64,000 nucleotides of DNA from contig JAEZRJ010000086.1 in assembly GCA_023412855.1 (NCBI GenBank), positions 123,501 to 187,500 on the forward strand, read 5' to 3'. Source of the DNA: Bacillota bacterium. Lineage in GTDB: Bacteria; Bacillota; Clostridia; Lachnospirales; Lachnospiraceae. The position numbers and the translations under genes were made by a program. A model generated the notes under the pieces. That model was not told the DNA's origin. It searched no databases and saw only the letters and a program-made list of their open reading frames with translations. Shown here in pieces: positions 17,015 through 25,713 of this stretch; position 1 is the stretch's first letter; every line of letters starts with the position of its first letter.

Positions 17015-17950
17015 TCAGCCGGAAATTTGAATGACCGTCGCTTTTCCTTTATATCCGGCATCCCCTATAATCTGAGGTATGATCTTCTCCCCTTCAATGT
17101 CGCTTTTTAATGCGAAATGAACGTGACCGGCCAGCACCAGCTCTACCGGGCTGTCTTTCGCCGTAGTAAGGGTGATGAACTCTGTGGATACGGTGTCGGG
17201 ATAAATACCCCCATGAATTCCGCCTCCCAGTACTACGCCGCCTTTCCAGACCGCAGCAGCTTTTTCCAGAACAGCCTTAGTGTAAAGGGGTACGTGCAGC
17301 ATAAGAATGACAGGCTTTTTTTGGGCGAGGATTTCCTTGTATTCCTTGAGTGCATTCGAGGTTATCTGATTGCTGCTGTTATCTACGGCTACGATGGTGA
17401 AGTCCTCGTATTCTTTCGTATGGATAGAGGTGTTATTTTCCATATAGGAATTAAAAAGGGGAAGATATTCACTTTTTCCCTTCTCGGTCATGTATTCCCA
17501 AGGATAGGTCCAGTCGTGATTGCCTATATTATATATATACGGTATCTTTAAATCGCCCAAAGAGGTATTCAGGTACTCCAGATTGGAGGCGGAAGGAGAG
17601 TCGATAATATCCCCGCCAAGCAGCAGGCCGTCAAAATCCTGTTCATTCGCATAGTGAATCCACTGCGGAAATTGTTCGGCAGAGGACGGAACGTCCTCCA
17701 CAGCGAAAACAGGAAGGCGCTGTTTTTCATAATCGGATATTTCCCGGCTTTCGTTATCGTCCGGAACAATCATATGAGTGTCTGTCAGATATAAAAATTC
17801 ATAGCTGTCCTCTGCTCCCGGTATGCGGATTTGATAGGTGGTTATATCCTCCTTCTTGATGGAGGCAGAGCTCCCGCATGCTGAAAAAAGGAAAGTAAAT
17901 GTAATGATGAGCAAGATTGCCCGAAATACCCGAAGGTTTGTCCGCCTCAT
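17015..17950 (-). CDS. Secreted metallophosphoesterase lipoprotein
   Basis: A 311-residue exported phosphoesterase. The N-terminus has Arg residues, a hydrophobic run and FLFSACGSS, a lipobox with Cys near residue 25. Calcineurin-like motifs are LTDTHM, LGGDIIDS, IGNHDW, LHVPLY and LAGHVHF, giving a full two-metal site. The start is placed at the ATG at 17948-17950, preceded by AAAGG; the longer frame would need a TTG. It reads in the same direction as the DUF4474/phosphoesterase pair, 53 bp upstream of it. The substrate is not evident. Confidence 0.83.
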   Translation of the reverse strand: MRRTNLRVFRAILLIITFTFLFSACGSSASIKKEDITTYQIRIPGAEDSYEFLYLTDTHMIVPDDNESREISDYEKQRLPVFAVEDVPSSAEQFPQWIHYANEQDFDGLLLGGDIIDSPSASNLEYLNTSLGDLKIPYIYNIGNHDWTYPWEYMTEKGKSEYLPLFNSYMENNTSIHTKEYEDFTIVAVDNSSNQITSNALKEYKEILAQKKPVILMLHVPLYTKAVLEKAAAVWKGGVVLGGGIHGGIYPDTVSTEFITLTTAKDSPVELVLAGHVHFALKSDIEGEKIIPQIIGDAGYKGKATVIQISG

Positions 17951-18300
17951 AAAAAGCCTTTCTTTAAACAAGTAATTTTGAAATTAAACTCAATAATATA
18001 ATATACTAAAGAGCATGGAAAAATATTGAAGATTTACTTAATTTTTTTAAAAATTACAATGCTATTTTCATTTCTTATTTAATCTTTAAAGAGCAATACT
18101 GTATCATCTTCCTGCGTTCCCAAAATAAAAAAGAATGGAAGAAATAATAAAATTGTATAATATTACCAAATAAAAAGAGATAATTGAAAATATTTTATAG
18201 ATTATTCATAAATTATTTACAAATTATCATTCCTACTTCATATCTATCTGATATCATTCAATTATAAGCAGCAGGGGTGTAGCTTCATAGGAGGTATGGG
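17951..18300. other. AT-rich divergent intergenic region
   Basis: About 350 bp between the minus-strand lipoprotein gene and the plus-strand DUF3810 gene. It is very AT-rich and must hold two divergent promoters, but I see no confident -35/-10 pair, no repeat and no gene. Confidence 0.5.
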
Positions 18301-19524
18301 ATGAGACGGAGAGGGTTCTTGGCATTGTTGGGGATTTTCGCGTTGATTGCAGTTCTGAATGCCATTGCATGGGGAAGTGAGGCGTTCTGTAACTTTTATG
18401 TGCGAAATATTTTTCCTCTTTGGGTGAATACTTATGGACGGTTTACAGGGATGTTCCCTTTTTCCGTCGGAGAAATAATGATAGCAGTAGGTCTGGTAAT
18501 AACAGTGATAGCTGTTGTACTGGGATTTGTTGCGGTCATTTTTTTATTAGCGTTTAAACACTCTTTGGTTTACTCCGGAGTCAAGAGATTTTGCCGCAGG
18601 TATTTTACCGCTTATGCGTGGATATTCGCGGGATTCTGCGGAGTGATGACCTTGAACTGCTTTATTCCTTATCACAGCTCTGCTTTGACGCAGAGGTACG
18701 GGATGCTTGACCGGATGTCGGCACAAGATCCGCTGCTTCCGGATTTACTACGGAGGGAATATACGCTGGAAGAGCTGGAGAACCTTAGAGATTACGTGGT
18801 CATAAGAACGAATGAGCTGGCGAAACAGGTAAACCGGGACGAAGAGGGGAATATTATTTATCCCGATAATATGGAGGAAATCGCCATAGAGTCCATGAGG
18901 AACTTAAGCAAATATTGTGAGCAGTTAGGTGGTTATTATCCTGTGGCGAAGCAATTTCATTTCTCAGGATTTTTCAGCCAGCAGAAGATGAAGGGATACT
19001 TTTTCCCGTTTTCTATGGAGGCCAATTATAACAGCCTGATGCTGGAAATCAACCGTCCTGCGACCATTTGTCACGAATATGCCCATTTGAAGGGATTTAT
19101 GTTCGAAGACGAGGCGAATCTTATCGGGTTTCTGGCTTGTGCCAACTCCTCGGATGTGACGTTCCAGTACAGCGGTTATCTGAGTATATTGAATTATATA
19201 AACAACGAATATTATGATGCGATAGGAAGAAATAGCGAAATCTATGCTTCCCATGTAAGAATATCTGATCAGGTAAAGAAAGAGAATGTATTCTTAAAAG
19301 AGGCCACTTGGAAAAAGGTAGAGGCAAAGGCTCTTCTGGATACAGAGGTCGTAGATAAAGTCTCCGACAAATTATCGGAGACTTCCATGGTCCTTAACGG
19401 TGTGGGAGACGGAATCTTAAGCTACACAAGAGTAGTAGGACTGTTGCTCCACTATTACGACGGGTCGATGGAGGTACAGCAGACGTTAGCCGAGCCGGGA
19501 TATTTGGTACAATCAGATGAGTAA
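18301..19524 (+). CDS. DUF3810 membrane protein with zinc-protease-like motif
   Basis: A 407-residue protein with three N-terminal membrane segments (about 5-25, 55-85, 100-120), matching the DUF3810 pattern. The outer domain carries His258-Glu-Tyr-Ala-His262 (HExxH) followed by GFMFEDEANLIGF, which resembles a zinc metallopeptidase site. No substrate is known to me. GGAGGTATGGG precedes the ATG. Its 3' end overlaps the convergent exonuclease III gene by 12 bp. Membrane topology and the peptidase role are inferred from motifs. Confidence 0.78.
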   Translation: MRRRGFLALLGIFALIAVLNAIAWGSEAFCNFYVRNIFPLWVNTYGRFTGMFPFSVGEIMIAVGLVITVIAVVLGFVAVIFLLAFKHSLVYSGVKRFCRRYFTAYAWIFAGFCGVMTLNCFIPYHSSALTQRYGMLDRMSAQDPLLPDLLRREYTLEELENLRDYVVIRTNELAKQVNRDEEGNIIYPDNMEEIAIESMRNLSKYCEQLGGYYPVAKQFHFSGFFSQQKMKGYFFPFSMEANYNSLMLEINRPATICHEYAHLKGFMFEDEANLIGFLACANSSDVTFQYSGYLSILNYINNEYYDAIGRNSEIYASHVRISDQVKKENVFLKEATWKKVEAKALLDTEVVDKVSDKLSETSMVLNGVGDGILSYTRVVGLLLHYYDGSMEVQQTLAEPGYLVQSDE

Positions 19525-20262
19525 GCCCACAGGGCAATGATCGGAGCCGAGCACATCGGTATAAATGACAGCATCCTGCAAACGGTCCTTCAGACTGTCC
19601 GACACGAGGAAGTAGTCGATACGCCAACCGGCATTTTTAGCTCTGGCACTGAAGCGGTAGGACCACCATGAGTAAATGCCTTCCTTATCAGGATAGAAGT
19701 AACGGAAGGTGTCAATAAAACCGGATTCGGTTAAAACAGTGAATTTTTCTCTCTCTTCATCTGTAAAGCCCGCGTTTTTGCGGTTGGTTTTCGGGTTCTT
19801 TAGGTCAATTTCCTTATGAGCCACGTTTAAATCACCGCAGAAAATGACGGGCTTCTCCTTTTCCAGTGCTTTTAGATAGGAAAGGAAGTCGTCTTCCCAT
19901 TTCATACGGTAGGAAAGCCTCGCCAGTTCGTCCTGGGAGTTAGGGGTGTATACGGTTATCATGTAGAATTCGGGGAATTCCAATGTGATGACGCGGCCCT
20001 CATGGTCGTGTTCTTCTATTCCTATTCCGTAGGAGACGGAAAGAGGTTCTTCTTTGGTGAAGATGGCAGTGCCGGAATAACCTTTTTTCTCGGCGTAGTT
20101 CCAGTATTGGAAGTAGCCGGGGAGGTCCAGATCAATTTGACCGGCTTGGAGCTTGGTTTCCTGTAAGCAGATAATATCGGGGGTCTCCAAGCTCAGGAAG
20201 TCCAGAAATCCTTTACCGACGCAGGCGCGGAGGCCGTTTACGTTCCAAGAAATTAATTTCAT
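19513..20262 (-). CDS. xth: Exodeoxyribonuclease III / AP endonuclease
   Basis: A 249-residue member of the exonuclease III family, which removes 3' nucleotides and cleaves abasic sites in base-excision repair. Conserved pieces are ISWNVNGLRA (Asn), CLQETKL (metal Glu), VYTPNS, FCGDLNVAH (Asp/Asn) and the terminal LGSDHCPV (Asp-His). Length matches the family. It stands alone, convergent with the DUF3810 gene. Confidence 0.95.
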   Translation of the reverse strand: MKLISWNVNGLRACVGKGFLDFLSLETPDIICLQETKLQAGQIDLDLPGYFQYWNYAEKKGYSGTAIFTKEEPLSVSYGIGIEEHDHEGRVITLEFPEFYMITVYTPNSQDELARLSYRMKWEDDFLSYLKALEKEKPVIFCGDLNVAHKEIDLKNPKTNRKNAGFTDEEREKFTVLTESGFIDTFRYFYPDKEGIYSWWSYRFSARAKNAGWRIDYFLVSDSLKDRLQDAVIYTDVLGSDHCPVGLLI

Positions 20263-20554
20263 AATATTTGATTCCTTTCATAAATGGGAAGTCGTTAGCT
20301 TCGCGGGTGGTTAAGAGTTATAAGTATAGTTTAATGAAAAAAAGTGAATTTGTAAAATAAATTCGTGAAGCGGCTGTTTACCTGGGGTTGAAGGGGGGCT
20401 GAGAGGGGTAATTAAGGAGGATTAATAAAAAATCAAGAAACTGTTCACACTTTGGACACATTTATGACATATTATGTTAAAAGTTGATACAGGAACCACA
20501 TACATAGGTTTGCATCAACAAAAAACATTTCATATTTCTAGGAGGAGAAAAATT

Positions 20555-20884
20555 ATGAAAAAGAAAGTAGTTTTATTATTAACAGCAGTAGCAACATGCG
20601 CAACATTGATGATGGCTTGTGGAAACACAGACGTAGCAACAGAAGAAACAGCAGTAGAAACTGAAGCAGAAGTAACGGAAGAAGTAGCTCCCGAAGCAGA
20701 AGTAACGGAAGAAGCAGCTCCCGAAGCAGAAGTAACGGAAGAAGTAGCTGAAGATGCAGAAGTAGTAGAAGATGCAGATGCAGAAGCAACAGATGCAGAA
20801 GCAACAGATGATGCAGCAGCAACAGATGAAGCAGCGACAGACGAAGCAGCAACTACTGATGCAGAAGCAACAGACGCTAACTAA
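20555..20884 (+). CDS. Small acidic repeat lipoprotein
   Basis: A 109-residue lipoprotein with the signal MKKKVVLLLTAVATCATLMMACG, lipid Cys at 22. The mature part is almost only Glu, Asp, Ala, Thr and Val, with ten-residue repeats EAEVTEEVAP, EAEVTEEAAP and EAEVTEEVAE, then DEAATDEAAT-type runs. AGGAGGAG before ATG is strong. The codon repeats are nearly identical at DNA level, so copy number could vary. It has its own terminator. It probably forms a disordered polyanion on the outer membrane face; function unknown. Confidence 0.8.
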   Translation: MKKKVVLLLTAVATCATLMMACGNTDVATEETAVETEAEVTEEVAPEAEVTEEAAPEAEVTEEVAEDAEVVEDADAEATDAEATDDAAATDEAATDEAATTDAEATDAN

Positions 20885-20921
20885 TTATAAACTGGGCGAT
20901 TGTACAGTAAATAATTAAGCC

Positions 20922-20966
20922 AAAAGGCTGTTTACTATCCTGAATTGGACGGTAAGCAGCCTTTTT
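20922..20966 (+). terminator. Terminator after the acidic lipoprotein gene
   Basis: AAGGCTGTTTAC pairs with GTAAGCAGCCTT across a 16-base loop and is followed by TTTT. It lies 38 bases after the lipoprotein stop. Confidence 0.75.
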
Positions 20967-21087
20967 ATTATGTCATAGGAAAGACCTTGTTGTCTTAACG
21001 TGTGGAAGTATTGCTTCCTATAATATAAATAAGAGTATAAAGCACTCGTATTGCCCTTCGGGCCAGCGATGCGCAGTTGCGCGCAGA

Positions 21088-22164
21088 TTAGCTTTGCGTA
21101 TAGTCGACCTTTATGGAATCCTCATAGGGAAGGATCAATTCGTTTACGATCTTATATGCGAAGTCGCGCATGTCGGAGAAGGTCTGCTCATAGTTTTCCG
21201 GAGTGAGCCGGCTGTTTCCTGCGATAATCTGGTCGGTCATGTACTGATTTATCTCAGGAGAAAAATGGAGAGTGTCCATATAATTATCGAGATTGGTTAT
21301 AATCTCGGTCTCATCCTGAAAATAGAATATCTGGACGTTGTCATAGGTGAGCAGGCGGCCGACAGTCTGTTCCATGTTGTAAAGGTAAGCCTCCAAATCG
21401 CCTGTGCGATAAATGTTGTCCCACCAAAGCATGGAATAGGCAGGAAAGAAAATCTTGAATTGTGTTCCGGGATGGGCGGTAATCTGCTCTTCTACCAGCC
21501 CGATGTTTGCGTTTAGTACATCCTGATAGCAATCCTTTTCCTTCATGGGAGAAATCTGGGGTGTTCTAATGTAGACATTTAATGCCATATCCTGATTGAA
21601 TTGCTTCCACTGCGCCCAGTTATAGGAGTCGTTTTCATTATAATCTCCGATAAGAGAATTGGCGATCAGATAAGGCGTTTTTTCCAGCAGAACACCTTTG
21701 TTGTATATATATTGTACGTCGTCCAGGTAATTTTTGTTGTATAAATACATGGGGCAGCCGGTCAGCTCGTAAGTAGGCACCGGGTCCGCGGCAAGGGAGG
21801 AGGTATCCATGCTGTAGAAAACGTATTTCAAGTCATGGCTTTCGTATGCGGTATCCAGAAGATAGCATAAGTCCGCAGTAGCACCGTAGGAACGAACCGC
21901 CTTGATAGCGGTACAGTCAAAGCCTTGGTCAAACCAGCCGTTGTTATAGTTTTCCGCTACAGAGGAGCCCAGAATCAGGCTATCGTAATCGAAGGTGCGC
22001 AGTGTGCCGATGCACTGATATTCCTTATCGGTCAGCACTGCTTTTAACCCGAACCATGGCTTGTGATAATGGAAAAAAGGGTCCAGTATGATGACGAAAC
22101 CAGCGATAATGGCCATGATTACCAATATTCTTTTAAAAAAAGATAAAATAAATTTTCTTTCCAA
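21088..22164 (-). CDS. SGNH-like exported protein paired with MBOAT acyltransferase
   Basis: A 358-residue protein with one N-terminal membrane anchor (about 10-27) and an outer domain. LILGSSVAEN near residue 64 gives a candidate nucleophile Ser, and DTLHFSPE near residue 294 a candidate Asp-His pair, as in SGNH/DltD/AlgJ-like partners of MBOAT enzymes. It lies 52 bp downstream of the MBOAT gene. Together they probably O-acetylate an extracellular polysaccharide or teichoic acid. The exact target cannot be told from the sequence. Confidence 0.75.
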   Translation of the reverse strand: MERKFILSFFKRILVIMAIIAGFVIILDPFFHYHKPWFGLKAVLTDKEYQCIGTLRTFDYDSLILGSSVAENYNNGWFDQGFDCTAIKAVRSYGATADLCYLLDTAYESHDLKYVFYSMDTSSLAADPVPTYELTGCPMYLYNKNYLDDVQYIYNKGVLLEKTPYLIANSLIGDYNENDSYNWAQWKQFNQDMALNVYIRTPQISPMKEKDCYQDVLNANIGLVEEQITAHPGTQFKIFFPAYSMLWWDNIYRTGDLEAYLYNMEQTVGRLLTYDNVQIFYFQDETEIITNLDNYMDTLHFSPEINQYMTDQIIAGNSRLTPENYEQTFSDMRDFAYKIVNELILPYEDSIKVDYTQS

Positions 22165-22216
22165 TTGCGTAATACCTTTCTGTCTGTTTGCTGCGGTATA
22201 ACGGGTGAAGCTGCCG

Positions 22217-23713
22217 CTAGAAATTGAAATAGATAAATGTGCTGACCTGCGAAAATGAAATCAGCGACCATAGGAATACGATAGTAATGTACCAGCAGAA
22301 CTTGGAGCCGTAATTCGTCTCCTCCACTATTTGGAGAGAATTTTTCCTCGTCAAAACGAAAGCGCTGACAGCCAGTGCGATGAAGAAAAATACGATATAA
22401 GCTGTACTGAGCATATTCGGCGCCAGAAGGTTGATGGCCTGTTTGATAACATAGAATTCGGGAATATCCATATTAGCAGCCAGTTTGTATAGGTAGCCGG
22501 TATTCTTAAAGGCGAATATATTCTTGAACATTTGGAACGCATAGGCCATATTTTCGCTCCGAAAGAAAATCAAGGACAGATTGAAGAAGGAAAAGGTGAA
22601 AAACCACCCCAGCCATCTGGGAATATGGATTTTGGAAGGAACCTTTTCTTTGTTGCCCTTTATTCCTATTATCCCTAAGTTATCCCACACGACTAAGAGA
22701 CCCTGCATAGTTCCCCATGCGACGTAGGTCCAGTTAGCACCGTGCCACAGCCCGCTTAAGCAGAAGATGATCATAGTGTTGAGAATTGTTCGGGGTCTTC
22801 CCTTTTTGCTTCCTCCCAGAGGAATGTATACGTAATTGACGAAGAAGCGGGACAAGGTCATATGCCAGCGCTGCCATAATTCCTTAACGGAACAGGCTTT
22901 ATAGGGCGAGTTGAAGTTAATGGGAAGGGCGATGTTAAACATATAGCCGAGTCCGATTGCCATATCGCTGTATCCGCTGAAATCGAAATAAATCTGGAAA
23001 GTATATGCCAGAATGACTAACAGCGTGGATGGTGTGTCAAGAAAATAGGTCTGCTTGAAACCGAAATTGGTGGCTAATGCCAGCATATCGGCTAAAAGGA
23101 CCTTTTTTGAGAGACCCAGCACGAACAAAGAGATGCCTTTTGCGAAGTTACCGGAGTCGAAGCGCCTTTTGCCCAGGTCCTCGAATTGAGGCATCATTTC
23201 TTTGTAAAAAACGATAGGGCCGGCGATCAACTGGGGAAAAAAGGTTACAAAAGCAGCGTAGTTGATAAGGGAAGGGTGTTCTAGTTTACCCTCATAGCGG
23301 TCTACGGTGAAGGAAATCTGCTGGAAGGTAAAAAAGCTGATACCCAGGGGCAGGAGTATGTGCCTCAGCGCATAGTCGTTATGGAAGATGTAGTTGATAT
23401 TGTCGATGAAGAAATCATAGTATTTAAAATAGAATAAAAGGCCGAGGTTGATGCCTATGCCTGTTAAAAGACCGATCCGGCTCGTAAGCTTGGTCTTTAA
23501 AAAGGTCATGAGATAGCTTAGTGTGTAGTTGGCGAAAATGCTTATGGCGATGATAGGGAGATAGTAGGTGTTGAAGTAACCGTAAAACCATAGAGACATT
23601 CCGATAAGGAATGCCTTCGCCAGCTCGTATTTTTTTAGCTTGTTCAGTCCGTACCAGCCTAGAAGGACTAGGGGGAGGAATAGGAAAATGAATATATAGG
23701 AATTAAAAAGCAT
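22217..23713 (-). CDS. MBOAT family O-acyltransferase, AlgI-like
   Basis: A 498-residue polytopic membrane protein with about ten membrane segments. MBOAT landmarks include the PLGISFFTFQQISFTVDRYEG region, FFPQLIAGPI, LWQRWHMTLSRFF, and LSGLWHGANWTYVAWG with the catalytic His. AlgI/DltB-like enzymes move acyl groups across the membrane onto polymers, together with an SGNH-type partner, here encoded next. No alginate or dlt genes are in the window, so the polymer is unknown. Confidence 0.92.
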   Translation of the reverse strand: MLFNSYIFIFLFLPLVLLGWYGLNKLKKYELAKAFLIGMSLWFYGYFNTYYLPIIAISIFANYTLSYLMTFLKTKLTSRIGLLTGIGINLGLLFYFKYYDFFIDNINYIFHNDYALRHILLPLGISFFTFQQISFTVDRYEGKLEHPSLINYAAFVTFFPQLIAGPIVFYKEMMPQFEDLGKRRFDSGNFAKGISLFVLGLSKKVLLADMLALATNFGFKQTYFLDTPSTLLVILAYTFQIYFDFSGYSDMAIGLGYMFNIALPINFNSPYKACSVKELWQRWHMTLSRFFVNYVYIPLGGSKKGRPRTILNTMIIFCLSGLWHGANWTYVAWGTMQGLLVVWDNLGIIGIKGNKEKVPSKIHIPRWLGWFFTFSFFNLSLIFFRSENMAYAFQMFKNIFAFKNTGYLYKLAANMDIPEFYVIKQAINLLAPNMLSTAYIVFFFIALAVSAFVLTRKNSLQIVEETNYGSKFCWYITIVFLWSLISFSQVSTFIYFNF

Positions 23714-23828
23714 TGTGGGTGTGAGTACCTTTCTGGGGAGTATGGCGTTACGTATTTATTTTGAGGGCCTCAGGTGCTTGTGAGGGAGGAGTGGGGGGGC
23801 GGGCCGTGGTGGGGGATTGGCGGGCCAC

Positions 23829-23942
23829 GGGCAGAGACGAAAAAACTGCGTTTTTTCGTTCGCTTCGCTCATCAAATAGAAAAATAAGCAAATACTCGTG
23901 CGAGCACGGGTATTTGTTTATTTTTCTATTTGACTCTGCCCT
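23829..23942. repeat. Large nested inverted-repeat element
   Basis: An extragenic element with an outer pair GGGCAGAG (23829-23836) and CTCTGCCC (23935-23942). Inside is a small hairpin ACGAAAAAA/TTTTTTCGT and then a 28-bp stem: 23873-23900 pairs with 23905-23932 around a CGAG loop, with two G-T wobbles. Overall it would form a three-way structure in RNA or a cruciform in DNA. It may act as a terminator for the MBOAT promoter side or be a non-coding mobile repeat. No ORF is within it. Confidence 0.7.
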
Positions 23943-24146
23943 ATTCGCACATTATAACATAATTATTTCCATAAAAATATTAAATATTTTATCATTTTAT
24001 ATCGGTTAAAATAATTTCTCCAAATAAAAGTGCAAATGAAATTTTTTGCCAAAAAGGGATAAATTCGGTTTACCGGGAGATAATGATAACTGTGTAATCA
24101 GTGGAATTATTGTAAATTATTTCAATAGATTGAGATGGAGGAGATT

Positions 24147-24794
24147 ATGAAGATGCGTTCGTTAGTTACAACTTTGGCAATGGTATTGACAATATGGCTG
24201 CTGGCGGCGCCTATTATGAGTGGATGCGGTGATGGGCAGGTGTCGGATTCTAATACGAATAGTGTGGAAAATGTTAAGAGGGATGACACAGTAGATATGG
24301 ATGTCGTGGAGGCAGCTGAAGATTCCGGGGATAATGATGCTTTTGCGTCTATGAGTGAGATAAGGGACGCGATAGTGAATATTCTTGGGGATAATTATTG
24401 GCCGGATAAGAAGCTTACAAAGGAAGAGCTGGAAACGGAGACGGGTATTTCGGCGGATATGTATGAGGATTATTTGGCGGAGAAGCAGAGTGTTGAAACG
24501 GATATTGATATGATAATTATCATTAAGGCGAAAGAGGAGTATGTGGGAGAAGTGGAAACTATACTGAATGAGTATAGGGAGAGTTTAATGACAAAATATA
24601 GAGATCGTCCGCAGGAGCTTGGGAAGGTGGAGGCCTCCAGGATAGAGACGGTGGACAGCTATGTCAGCTTCGTACAGCTTGGCGCGGATACTGAGGCAGC
24701 GGCTGAAATAGGTGATGAAGAAGTGATTTCCGTTTGCCAGCAAGATAATGAGAGAGCGGTGGATATCATAGAAAAAACGCTGTTCGAGGAGTGA
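24147..24794 (+). CDS. DUF4358 lipoprotein
   Basis: A 215-residue lipoprotein: signal at 1-26 ending IMSGCG, then an acidic spacer, then a domain from about residue 70 to the end. The segments MIIIIKAKEEYVGEVE, LGKVEASRIETVDSYVSFVQ and LGADTE match DUF4358, a family common in Lachnospiraceae with no known activity. Start chosen at 24147 because GGAGG lies at 24136-24141; an ATG at 24135 overlaps it. Followed by a terminator. Confidence 0.8.
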   Translation: MKMRSLVTTLAMVLTIWLLAAPIMSGCGDGQVSDSNTNSVENVKRDDTVDMDVVEAAEDSGDNDAFASMSEIRDAIVNILGDNYWPDKKLTKEELETETGISADMYEDYLAEKQSVETDIDMIIIIKAKEEYVGEVETILNEYRESLMTKYRDRPQELGKVEASRIETVDSYVSFVQLGADTEAAAEIGDEEVISVCQQDNERAVDIIEKTLFEE

Positions 24795-24861
24795 TGTTTG
24801 TCTTCTGCTATTGATAGCTTTTGGTTTATAGGTTATAATTATAATAAATATATTAAAACAA

Positions 24862-24890
24862 TTGCGAAACTTAAACGTTTCGCAAATTTT
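24862..24890 (+). terminator. Terminator after the DUF4358 gene
   Basis: TTGCGAAAC (24862-24870) pairs perfectly with GTTTCGCAA (24877-24885), then ATTTT. It ends the lipoprotein transcript. Confidence 0.75.
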
Positions 24891-24948
24891 CATGCGCTTA
24901 TTTTTCTGTGAAGCAGTAATTGTAGAGGATCAGAGGAATGAAGGAGTG

Positions 24949-25014
24949 AAATTATGCGGAACGCATAATTTCTAAGCATGAGCTGTTACAGTCTAGGCGA
25001 AGGCCAAACTGTGG
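24949..25014. repeat. Extragenic palindromic repeats
   Basis: AAATTATGC-GGAAC-GCATAATTT forms a perfect nine-base-pair hairpin at 24949-24971. Next to it, 24983-25012 holds CTGTTACAGT, GGCGAAGGC and AACTG, a decayed version of the hairpin at 56260-56293. A near-identical AATTATGC hairpin is at 6109-6129. This suggests a dispersed extragenic repeat family. Confidence 0.5.
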
Positions 25015-25044
25015 CATAAACGAATGAAAGGCAGGGTTGTTAGT

Positions 25045-25695
25045 ATGACCAATACGATTATATTCGATATGGACGGCATACTGTTTGATACAGAGAGAAT
25101 TAGCTGTGAATGCTGGAATGAAGTGGGACAGGAAATGGGGCTTGGTGATTTAAGCAAAGGGGTAAAGGGCTGTGTCGGCTTAAATAAAAATGACGCCGAG
25201 ATTCTTATGAGGGGCCTTTACGGAGAGGAATTTCCTTTTGAAGAATTCCGGGGAACAGTACATGCTCTTATGAAGCGCAGGATTCTGGAGGAAGGGCTTC
25301 CCTTGAAGGAGGGAGTTCTGGAGATATTGGATTATCTGACGCAGGAGAACTATATCATAGGACTGGCTTCCTCAACGAGCTTGAAGAGTGTTCTGGCACA
25401 TTTGGAGGAGGCGGGCATCACTCATTATTTCCGCAAGATCATTGCGGGGGATATGGTGGAGCACAGCAAACCCATGCCGGATATTTATTTGAAGGCGTGC
25501 GAAGAATTGGGAGTGACGCCGATGAATGCCATAGCCATTGAAGATTCACCCAACGGAATCCGTTCGGCGTACCGTGCAGGAATGAAGCCGATTATGGTGC
25601 CGGATCTGATCGAACCGACGCCCGAGATTGAATCCATGCTCTATGGGAAGTTCTATTCCCTTTTAGATGTAATCGATTACTTAAAAGATTGTTAG
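25045..25695 (+). CDS. HAD-family hydrolase, beta-phosphoglucomutase-like
   Basis: A 216-residue HAD phosphatase or mutase. Motif I is IIFDMDGILFDTE (two catalytic Asp), motif II LASSTS, motif III with SKPMPDIY, and motif IV IEDSPNGIRSA. The cap domain is the small helical type seen in beta-phosphoglucomutase and related sugar phosphatases. The start is set at the ATG at 25045, after GGCAGG; the ATG at 25024 would add an unusual seven-residue extension. It is followed after 18 bp by the phosphatase gene and shares its operon. Confidence 0.87.
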   Translation: MTNTIIFDMDGILFDTERISCECWNEVGQEMGLGDLSKGVKGCVGLNKNDAEILMRGLYGEEFPFEEFRGTVHALMKRRILEEGLPLKEGVLEILDYLTQENYIIGLASSTSLKSVLAHLEEAGITHYFRKIIAGDMVEHSKPMPDIYLKACEELGVTPMNAIAIEDSPNGIRSAYRAGMKPIMVPDLIEPTPEIESMLYGKFYSLLDVIDYLKDC

Positions 25696-25713
25696 AAAAC
25701 GGCAGGAGATATG

